Below are positions 14,444 through 22,097 of a stretch of DNA of 22,097 nt, piece after piece. Source of the stretch: a virus; IMG/VR virus record IMGVR_UViG_3300048440_000258, positions 1 through 22,097 of that record; one strand, 5' to 3'. The notes beneath the pieces were generated by a model. That model did no database searches, was not told where the DNA came from, and saw nothing but the letters and a program-made list of their open reading frames with translations. Made by a program: the position numbers and the translations under genes. The first letter of the stretch is position 1. Each line of letters starts with the position of its first letter.

Positions 14444-14679
14444 GTCTAAAAAGATGGCATCAAGAAAAGTGGGTTGATGTAAAAACAGGAAAACCCTGTG
14501 GCAGAAAGTCTGCTAAAAGCAGCAAAAGATCATATCCAGCCTGTAGACCTTCAAAAAGAGTTTCTTCAAAAACGCCTAAGACATCTTCTGAAATGTCTTC
14601 ATCTGAAAAATCAAAATTCAAAAGAACTAAAACTAGCAGTAAAAGAATACCGTATTCACATAAAAGAAAAAACGCATGA
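14440..14679 (+). CDS. DUF5872-like basic protein (KWVDV / CRPSKR motif)
   Basis: A 79-aa protein with RWHQEKWVDVKTGKPCGRKS, then YPACRPSKRVSSKTPKT, and a Ser/Lys/Arg-rich tail. The KWVDV...PCGRK...YPxCRPSKRVSSKTP pattern matches conserved small proteins of giant viruses and marine phages (DUF5872 as I recall it). The two conserved Cys could bind metal. The start overlaps the stop of the YPSAYAN gene (ATGA), so both are made from one transcript and probably act together. Biochemical function is unknown; very high pI suggests nucleic acid or ribosome contact. Confidence 0.75.
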   Translation: MSLKRWHQEKWVDVKTGKPCGRKSAKSSKRSYPACRPSKRVSSKTPKTSSEMSSSEKSKFKRTKTSSKRIPYSHKRKNA

Positions 14680-14780
14680 GAAAAACATTACTATCAGTAG
14701 CAAAAAAACTAGAAAAAGCTAGTAAAGCCCACGCAGGACAAGCTAAAACACTCAGAAAGTTAATTAAAAATGGCAGATAA
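14676..14780 (+). CDS. 34-aa basic amphipathic-helix microprotein
   Basis: Begins MRKTLLSVAKKLEKASKAHA and ends LRKLIKNGR. It would form a single amphipathic helix, with Leu, Val and Ile on one face and Lys and Arg on the other, like nucleic acid-binding or membrane-active peptides. The ATG overlaps the preceding TGA (ATGA), and the frame overlaps the next gene by 11 bp. No family recognised. Confidence 0.6.
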   Translation: MRKTLLSVAKKLEKASKAHAGQAKTLRKLIKNGR

Positions 14781-15057
14781 ACCTATTAGAAAAACTACAG
14801 GACAGGGTGGTAATTATAGATCAACCAAAAGTGGAGCAGGTATGACTAAAAAGGGCGTAGCTGCTTATCGTAGAGCAAACCCGGGTTCAAAACTAAAAAC
14901 TGCAGTTACAGGAAAAGTAAAGCCTGGTAGTAAATCAGCTAAAAGAAGAAAGTCGTATTGTGCTAGGTCTGCAGGTCAGTTAAAAAACAGTTCTGCAAAA
15001 ACTAGAAATGATCCAAACTCAAGGATTAGGCAAGCTAGAAGAAGGTGGAAGTGCTAA
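14770..15057 (+). CDS. DUF6321-like basic protein
   Basis: A 95-aa protein with GAGMTKKGVAAYRRANPGSK, LKTAVTGKVKPGSKSAKRRK, SYCARSAGQL, then DPNSRIRQARRRWKC at the C-terminus. The order GxT..G...YRRxNPGSKLKTAVT, KRRKSxCARSxG and DPxSRI..A.R.WKC matches a small basic family I know from marine phages and giant viruses (DUF6321 as I recall). Cys before AR and the terminal Cys are conserved features. It ends one base before the nozzle gene start. Function unknown; part of the basic cassette. Confidence 0.75.
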   Translation: MADKPIRKTTGQGGNYRSTKSGAGMTKKGVAAYRRANPGSKLKTAVTGKVKPGSKSAKRRKSYCARSAGQLKNSSAKTRNDPNSRIRQARRRWKC

Positions 15058-17313
15058 ATGAGATATAATGAATACGGAGAGCACGATGAGCAATATTTAG
15101 AAGCAGTAGAAACTGTTTTCGATGGCTTTAATACAAGAACAAGAAGTGATGCTTTAGCATCTGGAACTTTACAGTTATCTCAGAACTTTAGGTTTGATCG
15201 TGCAGGAACTGCAAGAGTTCGTGATAGTATAACATTAAAATCTGCACCATTAGCATTAGATGATAATACTGCTTTTTCTTTACCATTTTATGCTTATGGG
15301 TTACCTAATGATAACACTACTACATCAAACAACATAGCTACAACTAGTATTGCTTTTACAGGACCCTCTCCATCTGTTACATTACGGTTTACAATGGACG
15401 CTGCTGACAATTTTTTTGTTGCAGATACATTGGTATTTATAGGTGCAATTACAGGATTAACAGGTTATACTTCAGGCAATTATAGAATTTCAGCAAAATC
15501 AAGTACTACTATAGATGTAGTAATTGCAGGCATAGGAGGTACTCCAAGTGGCAATACTACATTAGGTGCACCTAGGTTACAGGATGCATTTGTAACAAGA
15601 GTTTATGGTTCTTGCGTATTTGCAGACCCAAAAAATGAAGGAGAACAATATATAGTTTTAGCAGGCAATGCTAATGCAGCAGCCGTAAAAATATCAGACG
15701 GAACTACAACAAATATTACATATGATAGTGGTTCTATATTTATAGGCGAAAATGTGACACTTATACAGGCTTTAAACAAGGTTTACTTGTTTAGGAAGGG
15801 TCAGACCACCCTTGAGTGGAATCAAGTCCTTACAGGCAGCCCTAACTTCACTAAAGTGCCCAATGGTGCTTATTCGCAACCTACCGAACTTGCTACCGCT
15901 AGTAATACAGTAGTTGCAGACGGAAAAGTTACTGTTTCTGAAACAGGTCATTTATTAGAAACAGGAAATAATGTAGTAGTTATAGAATCGGCTCACGATG
16001 GATTAACAGTAGGAGAAACTTTTAGAATAACAAAAGTTGATGCCAATAGTTTTTTCTTTTATGCTAATATAGATGATAAAGCTGCACACAGTAATAAGTA
16101 TATAGGTAGAGTTTCCGATGGTGGTGGGTTTATACATAGTCCTGCACCTGAGTTTGGTATATTGCACCAAGATAGGTTAATTGTACCCTATGCATATACA
16201 TCAGATAGTAGTCCTGCGAAAAGGGATCAAGTTGATGAAATACTAATGTCTGAAGCATTTTTCCCTGATCAGTTTGATCCTATATTTGGATTTGGTAGAT
16301 TATTTCCAGGAACAGATGATAAGGTTATGGGACTTTTTTCTTTTGCTCAAGATAATTTAATTGCCTTTAATAGAAATAGTATTTTTTTATTTAAGGAAAC
16401 CGCAAGTTTGCCTGCAAAGAAAGAACTAGTAACCCAAGAACTAGGTTTAGTTGCTAGAAATACTGTAGCACAAGTAGGTAATCAAATTATATTTTTGTCA
16501 GACAATGGAGTATACGGTGTTAGTTTCCAAGATTTATACAATCTTCGTGGTAATGATGTTCCATTAAGTGAGCCTATACAAAATATATTTGATGATATAA
16601 ATAAAGACCAATGGGATCGGTCAGTAGGTATTTATTTTGATAATAGATATTACTTAGCAATACCTTTAGGTGGAAATGGGGAGTTATCTAATTTTCAATC
16701 AGAAGCTAATAACAACTGTATATTAATATTTAACTTTTTAAATAAAAAATGGGAAAGTGTAGACAATGTAGGAAGAGTAGCTAGAGACGGAACAAGTATT
16801 TCTTGGGATATACAAAACTTATTAGTTGCAGGTGAAGGTAATGATCGTGCAGTATACGCAATTAACAGTTTAGGTGGCATTCATAAAATTGATGGATCAG
16901 GTACTACTAGTGATGATAACTTAGTAACAAGGATTGGTTCAAGTACGCAATCAGTACCTTTTATTCCTATTTTAAGAACTAGACAATTTAACTTTCAGAA
17001 AAGTCAAAGAAAGAAATGGAATGAATTTGAATTGCAAGTAGAGTCTAACGATAGTCTTTCTAGCGATTTAAGTATTGTTGTAACAACTGAAAATAATGAC
17101 AATGTTTTACAGTTAGGTAATTTATCAGATTATATTACTACATCAGGAGGTTCGCTATCTGCAAAAGAAGAGGTTTCCATCCGTGGTAGAATAGGTAATG
17201 CAAGGGCATATGGATTAGACGCAAAATTTATCGTAACTTCAGGTAAACCTAGAATAAAATTATTTAAGGTTACAGGTGGTTTATCATTTAACTCAACACA
17301 ACCAGCAATATAA
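15058..17313 (+). CDS. putative tail nozzle (beta-propeller-like)
   Basis: A 751-aa, almost all-beta protein. The segments FGFGRLFPGTDDKVMGLFSF, AFNRNSIFLFKETA, then ELGLVARNTVAQVGNQIIFL and SDNGVYGVSFQDLYNLR resemble the propeller blades of podovirus nozzle proteins (P22 gp10 and T7 gp12-like), where a GxR-Sxx...IxFLSDxGVY pattern recurs. It would form the hexameric tube end below the adaptor. It starts right after the basic cassette (ATG one base past TAA, weak purine-rich leader) and its stop overlaps the fibre gene as TAATG. No lytic domain seen. Confidence 0.78.
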   Translation: MRYNEYGEHDEQYLEAVETVFDGFNTRTRSDALASGTLQLSQNFRFDRAGTARVRDSITLKSAPLALDDNTAFSLPFYAYGLPNDNTTTSNNIATTSIAFTGPSPSVTLRFTMDAADNFFVADTLVFIGAITGLTGYTSGNYRISAKSSTTIDVVIAGIGGTPSGNTTLGAPRLQDAFVTRVYGSCVFADPKNEGEQYIVLAGNANAAAVKISDGTTTNITYDSGSIFIGENVTLIQALNKVYLFRKGQTTLEWNQVLTGSPNFTKVPNGAYSQPTELATASNTVVADGKVTVSETGHLLETGNNVVVIESAHDGLTVGETFRITKVDANSFFFYANIDDKAAHSNKYIGRVSDGGGFIHSPAPEFGILHQDRLIVPYAYTSDSSPAKRDQVDEILMSEAFFPDQFDPIFGFGRLFPGTDDKVMGLFSFAQDNLIAFNRNSIFLFKETASLPAKKELVTQELGLVARNTVAQVGNQIIFLSDNGVYGVSFQDLYNLRGNDVPLSEPIQNIFDDINKDQWDRSVGIYFDNRYYLAIPLGGNGELSNFQSEANNNCILIFNFLNKKWESVDNVGRVARDGTSISWDIQNLLVAGEGNDRAVYAINSLGGIHKIDGSGTTSDDNLVTRIGSSTQSVPFIPILRTRQFNFQKSQRKKWNEFELQVESNDSLSSDLSIVVTTENNDNVLQLGNLSDYITTSGGSLSAKEEVSIRGRIGNARAYGLDAKFIVTSGKPRIKLFKVTGGLSFNSTQPAI

Positions 17314-18086
17314 TGGCAGGAATCGAAACAAGTCAAACATTCGCAAATAATGATCAAGTAACGGCAGCAAGCCTTAATGGAATCATTACTAATTCTAAAT
17401 TAAACACTAGTGCAGTAGATGGTGACGGATCAACTACCGGTACTATTCATGTAAATGCTAGTGGTGTTTTATCAGTTGGAGCTATAAATACAACAAATAT
17501 TAACGACAATCAAGTTACATTGGCTAAAATGGCACAATTGGCTGACGGTAAAGTCATAGGTAACGCTTCAGGTAGTACTGCAGACCCAGCTGCTACAAGT
17601 ATAGTTATGACCACTTCAGCAGGTGATACAAATGGTTTATTGTTTGATAATGACGATATGCTTGACAATGATGATACTGCAGGTGGTTCAGCTACTAGAG
17701 GAGCTACTCAGCAGTCTATTAAAACATACATAGACTCAGATGCAGTAAAATTAGCAGGATTTACTCCTTCTGAAGTAGTAGGTGGTTCTACAAATGGAAT
17801 AGGAGCAAGGCACGAAACAATTGCATTGCCCAATGGATTAGTTATGAAAGTAGGAGCTTTAGCCCCTGCCGATGCTGCTGATACAACAACAACCGTAGAC
17901 TTTAGTGCGTTAGCAGATGGTGCAGACTTTAGTACTGCAGTATATTGTGCTACAGTAACATGGGAGAAAACAGGTGCATTTGCTGCAGGTTCGTTAGCTT
18001 ATGTAGATACCTTGGATAAGTCTCAGTTGATCATTGATCATACTGCAGGTCCTACTCTTTTGCACTATGTAGTTTACGGTAGATAA
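17313..18086 (+). CDS. tail fibre/receptor-binding-type protein
   Basis: A 257-aa protein with repetitive fibre-like N-terminal and middle parts rich in Gly, Ala, Ser, Thr and Asn (for example NINDNQVTLAKMAQLADGKV then IGNASGSTADPAATSI, a pattern frequent in phage fibres), followed by a C-terminal beta-rich knob (FSTAVYCATVTWEKTG...LAYVDTLDKSQLIIDHTAG...LHYVVYGR). Such fibres bind host receptors at the tail tip. It begins on the nozzle stop and ends on the start of the giant gene (TAATG both sides), without Shine-Dalgarno sequences. Confidence 0.75.
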   Translation: MAGIETSQTFANNDQVTAASLNGIITNSKLNTSAVDGDGSTTGTIHVNASGVLSVGAINTTNINDNQVTLAKMAQLADGKVIGNASGSTADPAATSIVMTTSAGDTNGLLFDNDDMLDNDDTAGGSATRGATQQSIKTYIDSDAVKLAGFTPSEVVGGSTNGIGARHETIALPNGLVMKVGALAPADAADTTTTVDFSALADGADFSTAVYCATVTWEKTGAFAAGSLAYVDTLDKSQLIIDHTAGPTLLHYVVYGR

Positions 18087-21000
18087 TGGCTATAGTAAGG
18101 GGCAGAAAGTCAGGAGTAGATGCAGATGTACCTATTTCTGATGAAATATACGAATTACCTGATGTACAGGTAATAGGAACTCGCTTTGACCCTAATGACT
18201 TAGATGATATTGATTTAAGTCAAAGCACCGTTGATTACATCTTGCAATCCGGTGATAGTAGAACGCAATATGGTAAATTTGCACAACACCTTCTTGATCA
18301 AACAGGTGCAGTAAGTGGTTGGACAATTGCAGAGCACGATAAAACAAATGCAATGATCAATGTTTGGGAAAGTGCATTTAACAGAGTTTTTGGCACAGAT
18401 TACGATTTACCTAATGTTCCTAATGTAGCTGAAATGGTAGGTGATGTTTTAAGAAAATTTGTTGTTAACGAAAATGGTGATCCTGTAGAATTGCCAGCTG
18501 CAGTCAAAGTAAACTATCAATTAAAAAATGATAATTTAGGAAAGGATTTTGTTTCAAATCTAGGAGCTTGGTTAACTACTGATTCTGCATTAGAATCTAT
18601 AAACAAGGGTATACCTTACATAATACCTGAGGAAATGCCTAGTAGCGAATCTAGCAATCCGATAACAAATTTTTTAAAAAATAATGTAACAGAACCTATA
18701 CAAGGTTTAGGTGTAGCTATACAAAAAGCCGTAGGTGGTAAAGCTCCTGAAATGCTATTGAATCAAATAGGATTTGCACAAGGAGTACCATTTGCAGGAA
18801 ATATAATTAATGCTTTAGCAGATGTAATGGCCCCGAAAACCAAAGAAGGTTGGTTAAAATATTTAAAAAACAATGGATACATTGACAGTAGGGGCAACCA
18901 ATTAAAAGATTTCGACCCAACTAATTGGAATGGAGTAAGGAATGCATTAGATAATTTATTTAGAGTTCCTCCTGAAGATGATCAAGGAAACAGAGATTAT
19001 AGTATTTCATTAGAAACAGAAAACCAAATGGCTGAAGCCATAAGAGGGGTATTAGTAAGTGATGCAGGAGTAGACCCTGATACTATCAAAGATATGAGTA
19101 TAGATACCTTGACTGAATTGTCAGGGTATATTTCGAATTTTTTAACAGAAGATCAAATTACTAGCACTCCATCAGTTCAGGCTAATAAATCAGAATACGA
19201 TAATTATTATAACGATGGAACTCAATCAAATACTGATTTTAGTTCAGAATTAAATCAAATAGAAACATGGGTTCAAGATCAAACAGTAGACCCTGCACAA
19301 TGGTTTAGTAATTTAGGAATTAAACCTGAAGACTCAGTTGCTTTTGGTCAACAAGCAGGTGAAAGAATAGGTGGTTTTTTAAGCAATCACTATAATGATG
19401 TAGCAAATGGTGATGCAGCATGGGATAGTATAGGTTTTTATGGAAATAATGCTAATAAAAATTGGTATTCTTATCATAGAGATAATACGGATGAATATGT
19501 AAAACCTGTATTTAATGAATTAGCACAAAATCATATTATTTCAGAAACAGGATTGTTTCCTAATTCTAGTGACAATATTACAGGTCAAAATTCTTTATTT
19601 GGTTCTTTTAATGATGGTAGTGGTGGTAACCGGTATGAAATTATTGGAGGATACCAAACTGATGAATACGGTGATGCATCAAATTGGGCTAATGAAGGTA
19701 ATTGGCAAGGTTATTACAGTAGTGATTTTTATAGTGATACTACAGGAGATGGATACGCTAACGATACTTCAAACATAGGTTCTGTTCCAGGGTTTACCCT
19801 AGGTGTACTTCCAAGTAGCGAAACACAAGGTAGTTCTGTATTACAGGCTATTGGTGTTACTGATACTAATGATTTTGGTTATATAAGTAATGCAGAAGGT
19901 AGAACAGTAGATAGTATTAATACTGCGTACAGAGATGGTTTGTCTAATTTAAGCGAACTGTATAATAGTGGACAAATTGATATAGATCAACTTACCCAAG
20001 CACAAAATGATTTAAGGTCAGTAAAAGATAGTACCCTTGCCGAAAAAAGAAGAGAACTAGAGTACGAAGATTGGGAAAATGCTACAGAAGAAGAGTTACA
20101 GGCATTAGCCGATGAGTACGGAATGGAGGCTGCTGAAGAAATATCAGGAAGAGATATTGATGGTAATGGAAGTATCAGCAATTCAGGAATGACGGAAAGT
20201 AATTATAATCGACAAAGACAATATGATCGTGATTACGAACAATACGGTGATTCTAATAAAGATAAAATACCTGATTACCCTGCTCCTGTTGGTACTCAAG
20301 ACCAATATGGAAATACATATGGTTACAAAAATGGTCAATCAATAGTAGATTCAGATGGTGAAGGAGGATATACAAGACCAGGTAGTAGTATAAAATCTGA
20401 CTTTCAAAACAGTTGGTTAAATAATGTAGAAAACAGAAATGTAACTGAATGGGAAGAAGTAAATCCGGGCAACTTTCAACCTAAATCTTTTAGAAATTAT
20501 GGAGATGCACAGTCAGGATATGAGTACACATATGATCCTGAAACAGGATATACAACCATAGATTATGGTGGTACTACTGATTATACAGGTATAGATAAAG
20601 ATGGAGACGGATATGCTGATGGATACGACACAGATGGTGATGGTATAGCTGATACATTTATTCAAGACAGACTATCAGGTTCTGACCAAACTGCCCAAGA
20701 ATATTTAAACGAAGGTTACAATGTAAATTTTGTAGAAGATGATGGTACTTATACAGACGCTAGAACAGGTAAAACTAATCCTGATCCAATGCGTTTTGAT
20801 TTTAGTGCAGAGGGCAATCTTTTTGAAGAGTCCACAGGCACGCAATATGGTTTAGCAGGAGACGGAACATATAAACCTTACAAAGGTGGATTACACCCTA
20901 AAGAAGTAGAAATGCTTGACTTAGGTTGGGTCGACAATGGTGATGGTACAATATCTAAGGGAGGTCAAAGTCCAGGAACGGCTAAAGTTAATTTAGGTGA

Positions 21001-22097
21001 TAACACATTTGGTCAAGGAGAAATTGTAGATTATCACCCATACCCTGATACAGATGGTGATGGTCTTACAGATGATATAGATGACTTTCCAAATGATCCT
21101 AATGAACAAGAAGATCAAGACGGAGATGGCATAGGAGATAACTCTGATCCGTATCCATTAAATGAAGATGTTACAGATACTGATGGTGATGGTGTTTATG
21201 ATGCATTTGATTTAGATAAGAACGATCCTGATAATGCTACTGATATATCAATAGATACAGATAATGATGGCACACCTGATTATGAAGATGAGTATCCTAA
21301 TAACGAAGATATTAATGATTCAGACAATGATGGTGTTAATGATGCATTTGATGCTTTTCCTAATGACCCTACCGAGACTATAGACACAGATGGTGATGGT
21401 TATGGTGACAATCTAGATGATTTCCCCAACAATCCTAATGAATGGGAGGATTTAGATTTTGATGGGCTAGGAGATAACGAAGAAGATACATCTTTAGGAG
21501 ATAAAGATAATGACGGTGTTGTAGATTTAGAAGATGCTTTTCCTAATGACCCTAATGAGTGGGAAGATGCAGATGGAGATGGATTAGGAGATAATGAAGC
21601 AGATAGTTTTCTTAATGATTTTGATAATGATGGTGTTATAGATTCAGAAGATCAAGATAAAGCAGACCCTAATAATACCACAAATACTAAAACCGATGAA
21701 GACGGTGATGGTATACCTGATTTTGTTGATTTATTTCCAAATGATGCAGACAACGATGGATATGAATCCGATGTAGATTTAGATGATAACGATAAAAACA
21801 TTGGTGAAGATAAAGATGGTGACGGATATGACATTAATTCAGATGTTGATGATAATGATGCAAATGCAAATTTAGATACCGATGGAGATGGCGTAGCAGA
21901 TGCTTACGATGATTTCCCAAATAATAAAAATTTCACAACTGACACAGATGGAGATGGTTATGCTGATAGTATAGACGATTTTCCAAATAATCCTAATGAA
22001 CAAGAAGACCAAGATGGTGATGGTGTAGGTGATAATTCTGATGCGTTTCCTTTAGATGCAAATGAAACCATAGATACAGATGGAGATGGTTATGGAG
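18086..22097 (+). CDS. giant virion-type protein with TSP3-like calcium repeats (runs off window)
   Basis: An open frame of at least 1337 codons with no stop before the right edge, starting at ATG 18086 on the fibre stop (TAATG). No signal peptide is seen. The first 35 residues contain ELPDVQVIGTRF, reminiscent of short N-terminal tags in internal virion proteins. Residues to about 800 are mixed, with some hydrophobic helices (around 225-265) and a charged helical stretch near 650-690. From about 837 and densely from 988 come DxDxDG loops (DTDGDG, DQDGDG, DTDNDG) separated by FPNDPNE-like linkers, the thrombospondin type 3 pattern that binds calcium. Position after nozzle and fibre fits an internal ejection protein or a large tail appendage; the C-terminus is missing, so the domain plan is incomplete. 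Confidence 0.8.
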   Translation, partial: MAIVRGRKSGVDADVPISDEIYELPDVQVIGTRFDPNDLDDIDLSQSTVDYILQSGDSRTQYGKFAQHLLDQTGAVSGWTIAEHDKTNAMINVWESAFNRVFGTDYDLPNVPNVAEMVGDVLRKFVVNENGDPVELPAAVKVNYQLKNDNLGKDFVSNLGAWLTTDSALESINKGIPYIIPEEMPSSESSNPITNFLKNNVTEPIQGLGVAIQKAVGGKAPEMLLNQIGFAQGVPFAGNIINALADVMAPKTKEGWLKYLKNNGYIDSRGNQLKDFDPTNWNGVRNALDNLFRVPPEDDQGNRDYSISLETENQMAEAIRGVLVSDAGVDPDTIKDMSIDTLTELSGYISNFLTEDQITSTPSVQANKSEYDNYYNDGTQSNTDFSSELNQIETWVQDQTVDPAQWFSNLGIKPEDSVAFGQQAGERIGGFLSNHYNDVANGDAAWDSIGFYGNNANKNWYSYHRDNTDEYVKPVFNELAQNHIISETGLFPNSSDNITGQNSLFGSFNDGSGGNRYEIIGGYQTDEYGDASNWANEGNWQGYYSSDFYSDTTGDGYANDTSNIGSVPGFTLGVLPSSETQGSSVLQAIGVTDTNDFGYISNAEGRTVDSINTAYRDGLSNLSELYNSGQIDIDQLTQAQNDLRSVKDSTLAEKRRELEYEDWENATEEELQALADEYGMEAAEEISGRDIDGNGSISNSGMTESNYNRQRQYDRDYEQYGDSNKDKIPDYPAPVGTQDQYGNTYGYKNGQSIVDSDGEGGYTRPGSSIKSDFQNSWLNNVENRNVTEWEEVNPGNFQPKSFRNYGDAQSGYEYTYDPETGYTTIDYGGTTDYTGIDKDGDGYADGYDTDGDGIADTFIQDRLSGSDQTAQEYLNEGYNVNFVEDDGTYTDARTGKTNPDPMRFDFSAEGNLFEESTGTQYGLAGDGTYKPYKGGLHPKEVEMLDLGWVDNGDGTISKGGQSPGTAKVNLGDNTFGQGEIVDYHPYPDTDGDGLTDDIDDFPNDPNEQEDQDGDGIGDNSDPYPLNEDVTDTDGDGVYDAFDLDKNDPDNATDISIDTDNDGTPDYEDEYPNNEDINDSDNDGVNDAFDAFPNDPTETIDTDGDGYGDNLDDFPNNPNEWEDLDFDGLGDNEEDTSLGDKDNDGVVDLEDAFPNDPNEWEDADGDGLGDNEADSFLNDFDNDGVIDSEDQDKADPNNTTNTKTDEDGDGIPDFVDLFPNDADNDGYESDVDLDDNDKNIGEDKDGDGYDINSDVDDNDANANLDTDGDGVADAYDDFPNNKNFTTDTDGDGYADSIDDFPNNPNEQEDQDGDGVGDNSDAFPLDANETIDTDGDGYG
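21047..22097 (+). repeat. degenerate GATGGTGATGG-rich repeat array (TSP3-like coding)
   Basis: At least 17 DxDxDG loops lie between 21047 and the right edge, with two more near 20594-20640. The DNA repeats GATACAGATGGTGATGGT and variants, mainly GAT, AAT and GGT codons. Copies starting at 21047 and 21941 (894 bp, 298 codons apart) share the order DxDGDG...IDDFPN-PNEQEDQDGDGxGD, a longer repeat phrase. The array continues beyond the window. Confidence 0.85.

Noticed and set aside
14498-14722. 74-codon ORF in another frame over the DUF5872-like gene
   Set aside because: The overlapped frame has conserved KWVDV and CRPSKR motifs and coupled starts; this one is a by-product of AAA-rich sequence.

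Overview
The window looks like the late (virion) half of an AT-rich tailed-phage genome (Caudoviricetes), most likely a marine podovirus or an integrated or metagenomic relative. This rests on gene order and protein motifs: small terminase, large terminase, portal, scaffold, an SU10-type (DUF5309-like) major capsid protein, connector-like proteins, a nozzle-like beta-propeller protein, a fibre and a very large virion-type protein. There is no long tail-tube, sheath or tape-measure set in the visible part. The host cannot be read from the sequence. Stop codons are TAA, TGA and TAG as in the standard code.

Layout. (1) Bases 1-325 carry no gene; they hold a 19-bp tandem array and a leftward terminator. 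(2) Bases 326-1569 are a leftward two-gene unit: a 42-codon ORF, then an amidoligase (COOH-NH2 ligase, glutamine synthetase-like fold), joined by an ATGA overlap. (3) Bases 1570-2050 are regulatory. They hold a 22-bp-phased iteron array related to the left array but pointing the other way, a GC-rich G-tract island (candidate cos/packaging site), a sigma70-like promoter and two palindromes spaced 22 bp apart just before the terminase genes. (4) Bases 2051-7223 are packaging genes and portal. (5) Bases 7228-9890 are a capsid unit (scaffold, major capsid, beta-rich accessory protein) bounded by an extended -10 promoter and a GNRA-loop terminator. (6) Bases 9893-12481 are connector-like and beta-rich structural proteins. 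(7) Bases 12481-13789 are a 50-aa holin-like protein, a GT-A glycosyltransferase and a second holin-like protein. (8) Bases 13799-15057 are a cassette of eight overlapping tiny proteins, nearly all very basic; three resemble conserved small phage and giant-virus families (DUF5872-like, DUF6321-like). (9) Bases 15058-18086 are nozzle and fibre. (10) From 18086 a giant ORF runs off the right edge and ends in a calcium-binding thrombospondin type 3-like DxDxDG array.

How it works together. The rightward genes form a nearly unbroken chain with stop-start overlaps (TAATG or ATGA) and few Shine-Dalgarno sequences, so translation is probably coupled. Terminase and portal package DNA into the scaffolded capsid, and connector, nozzle and fibre proteins close and decorate the virion. 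The least explained parts are the amidoligase unit with its flanking related repeat arrays, the basic microprotein cassette, and the glycosyltransferase between two holin-like genes. Several genes here are shorter than about 55 codons and were found by reading start-stop overlaps directly.
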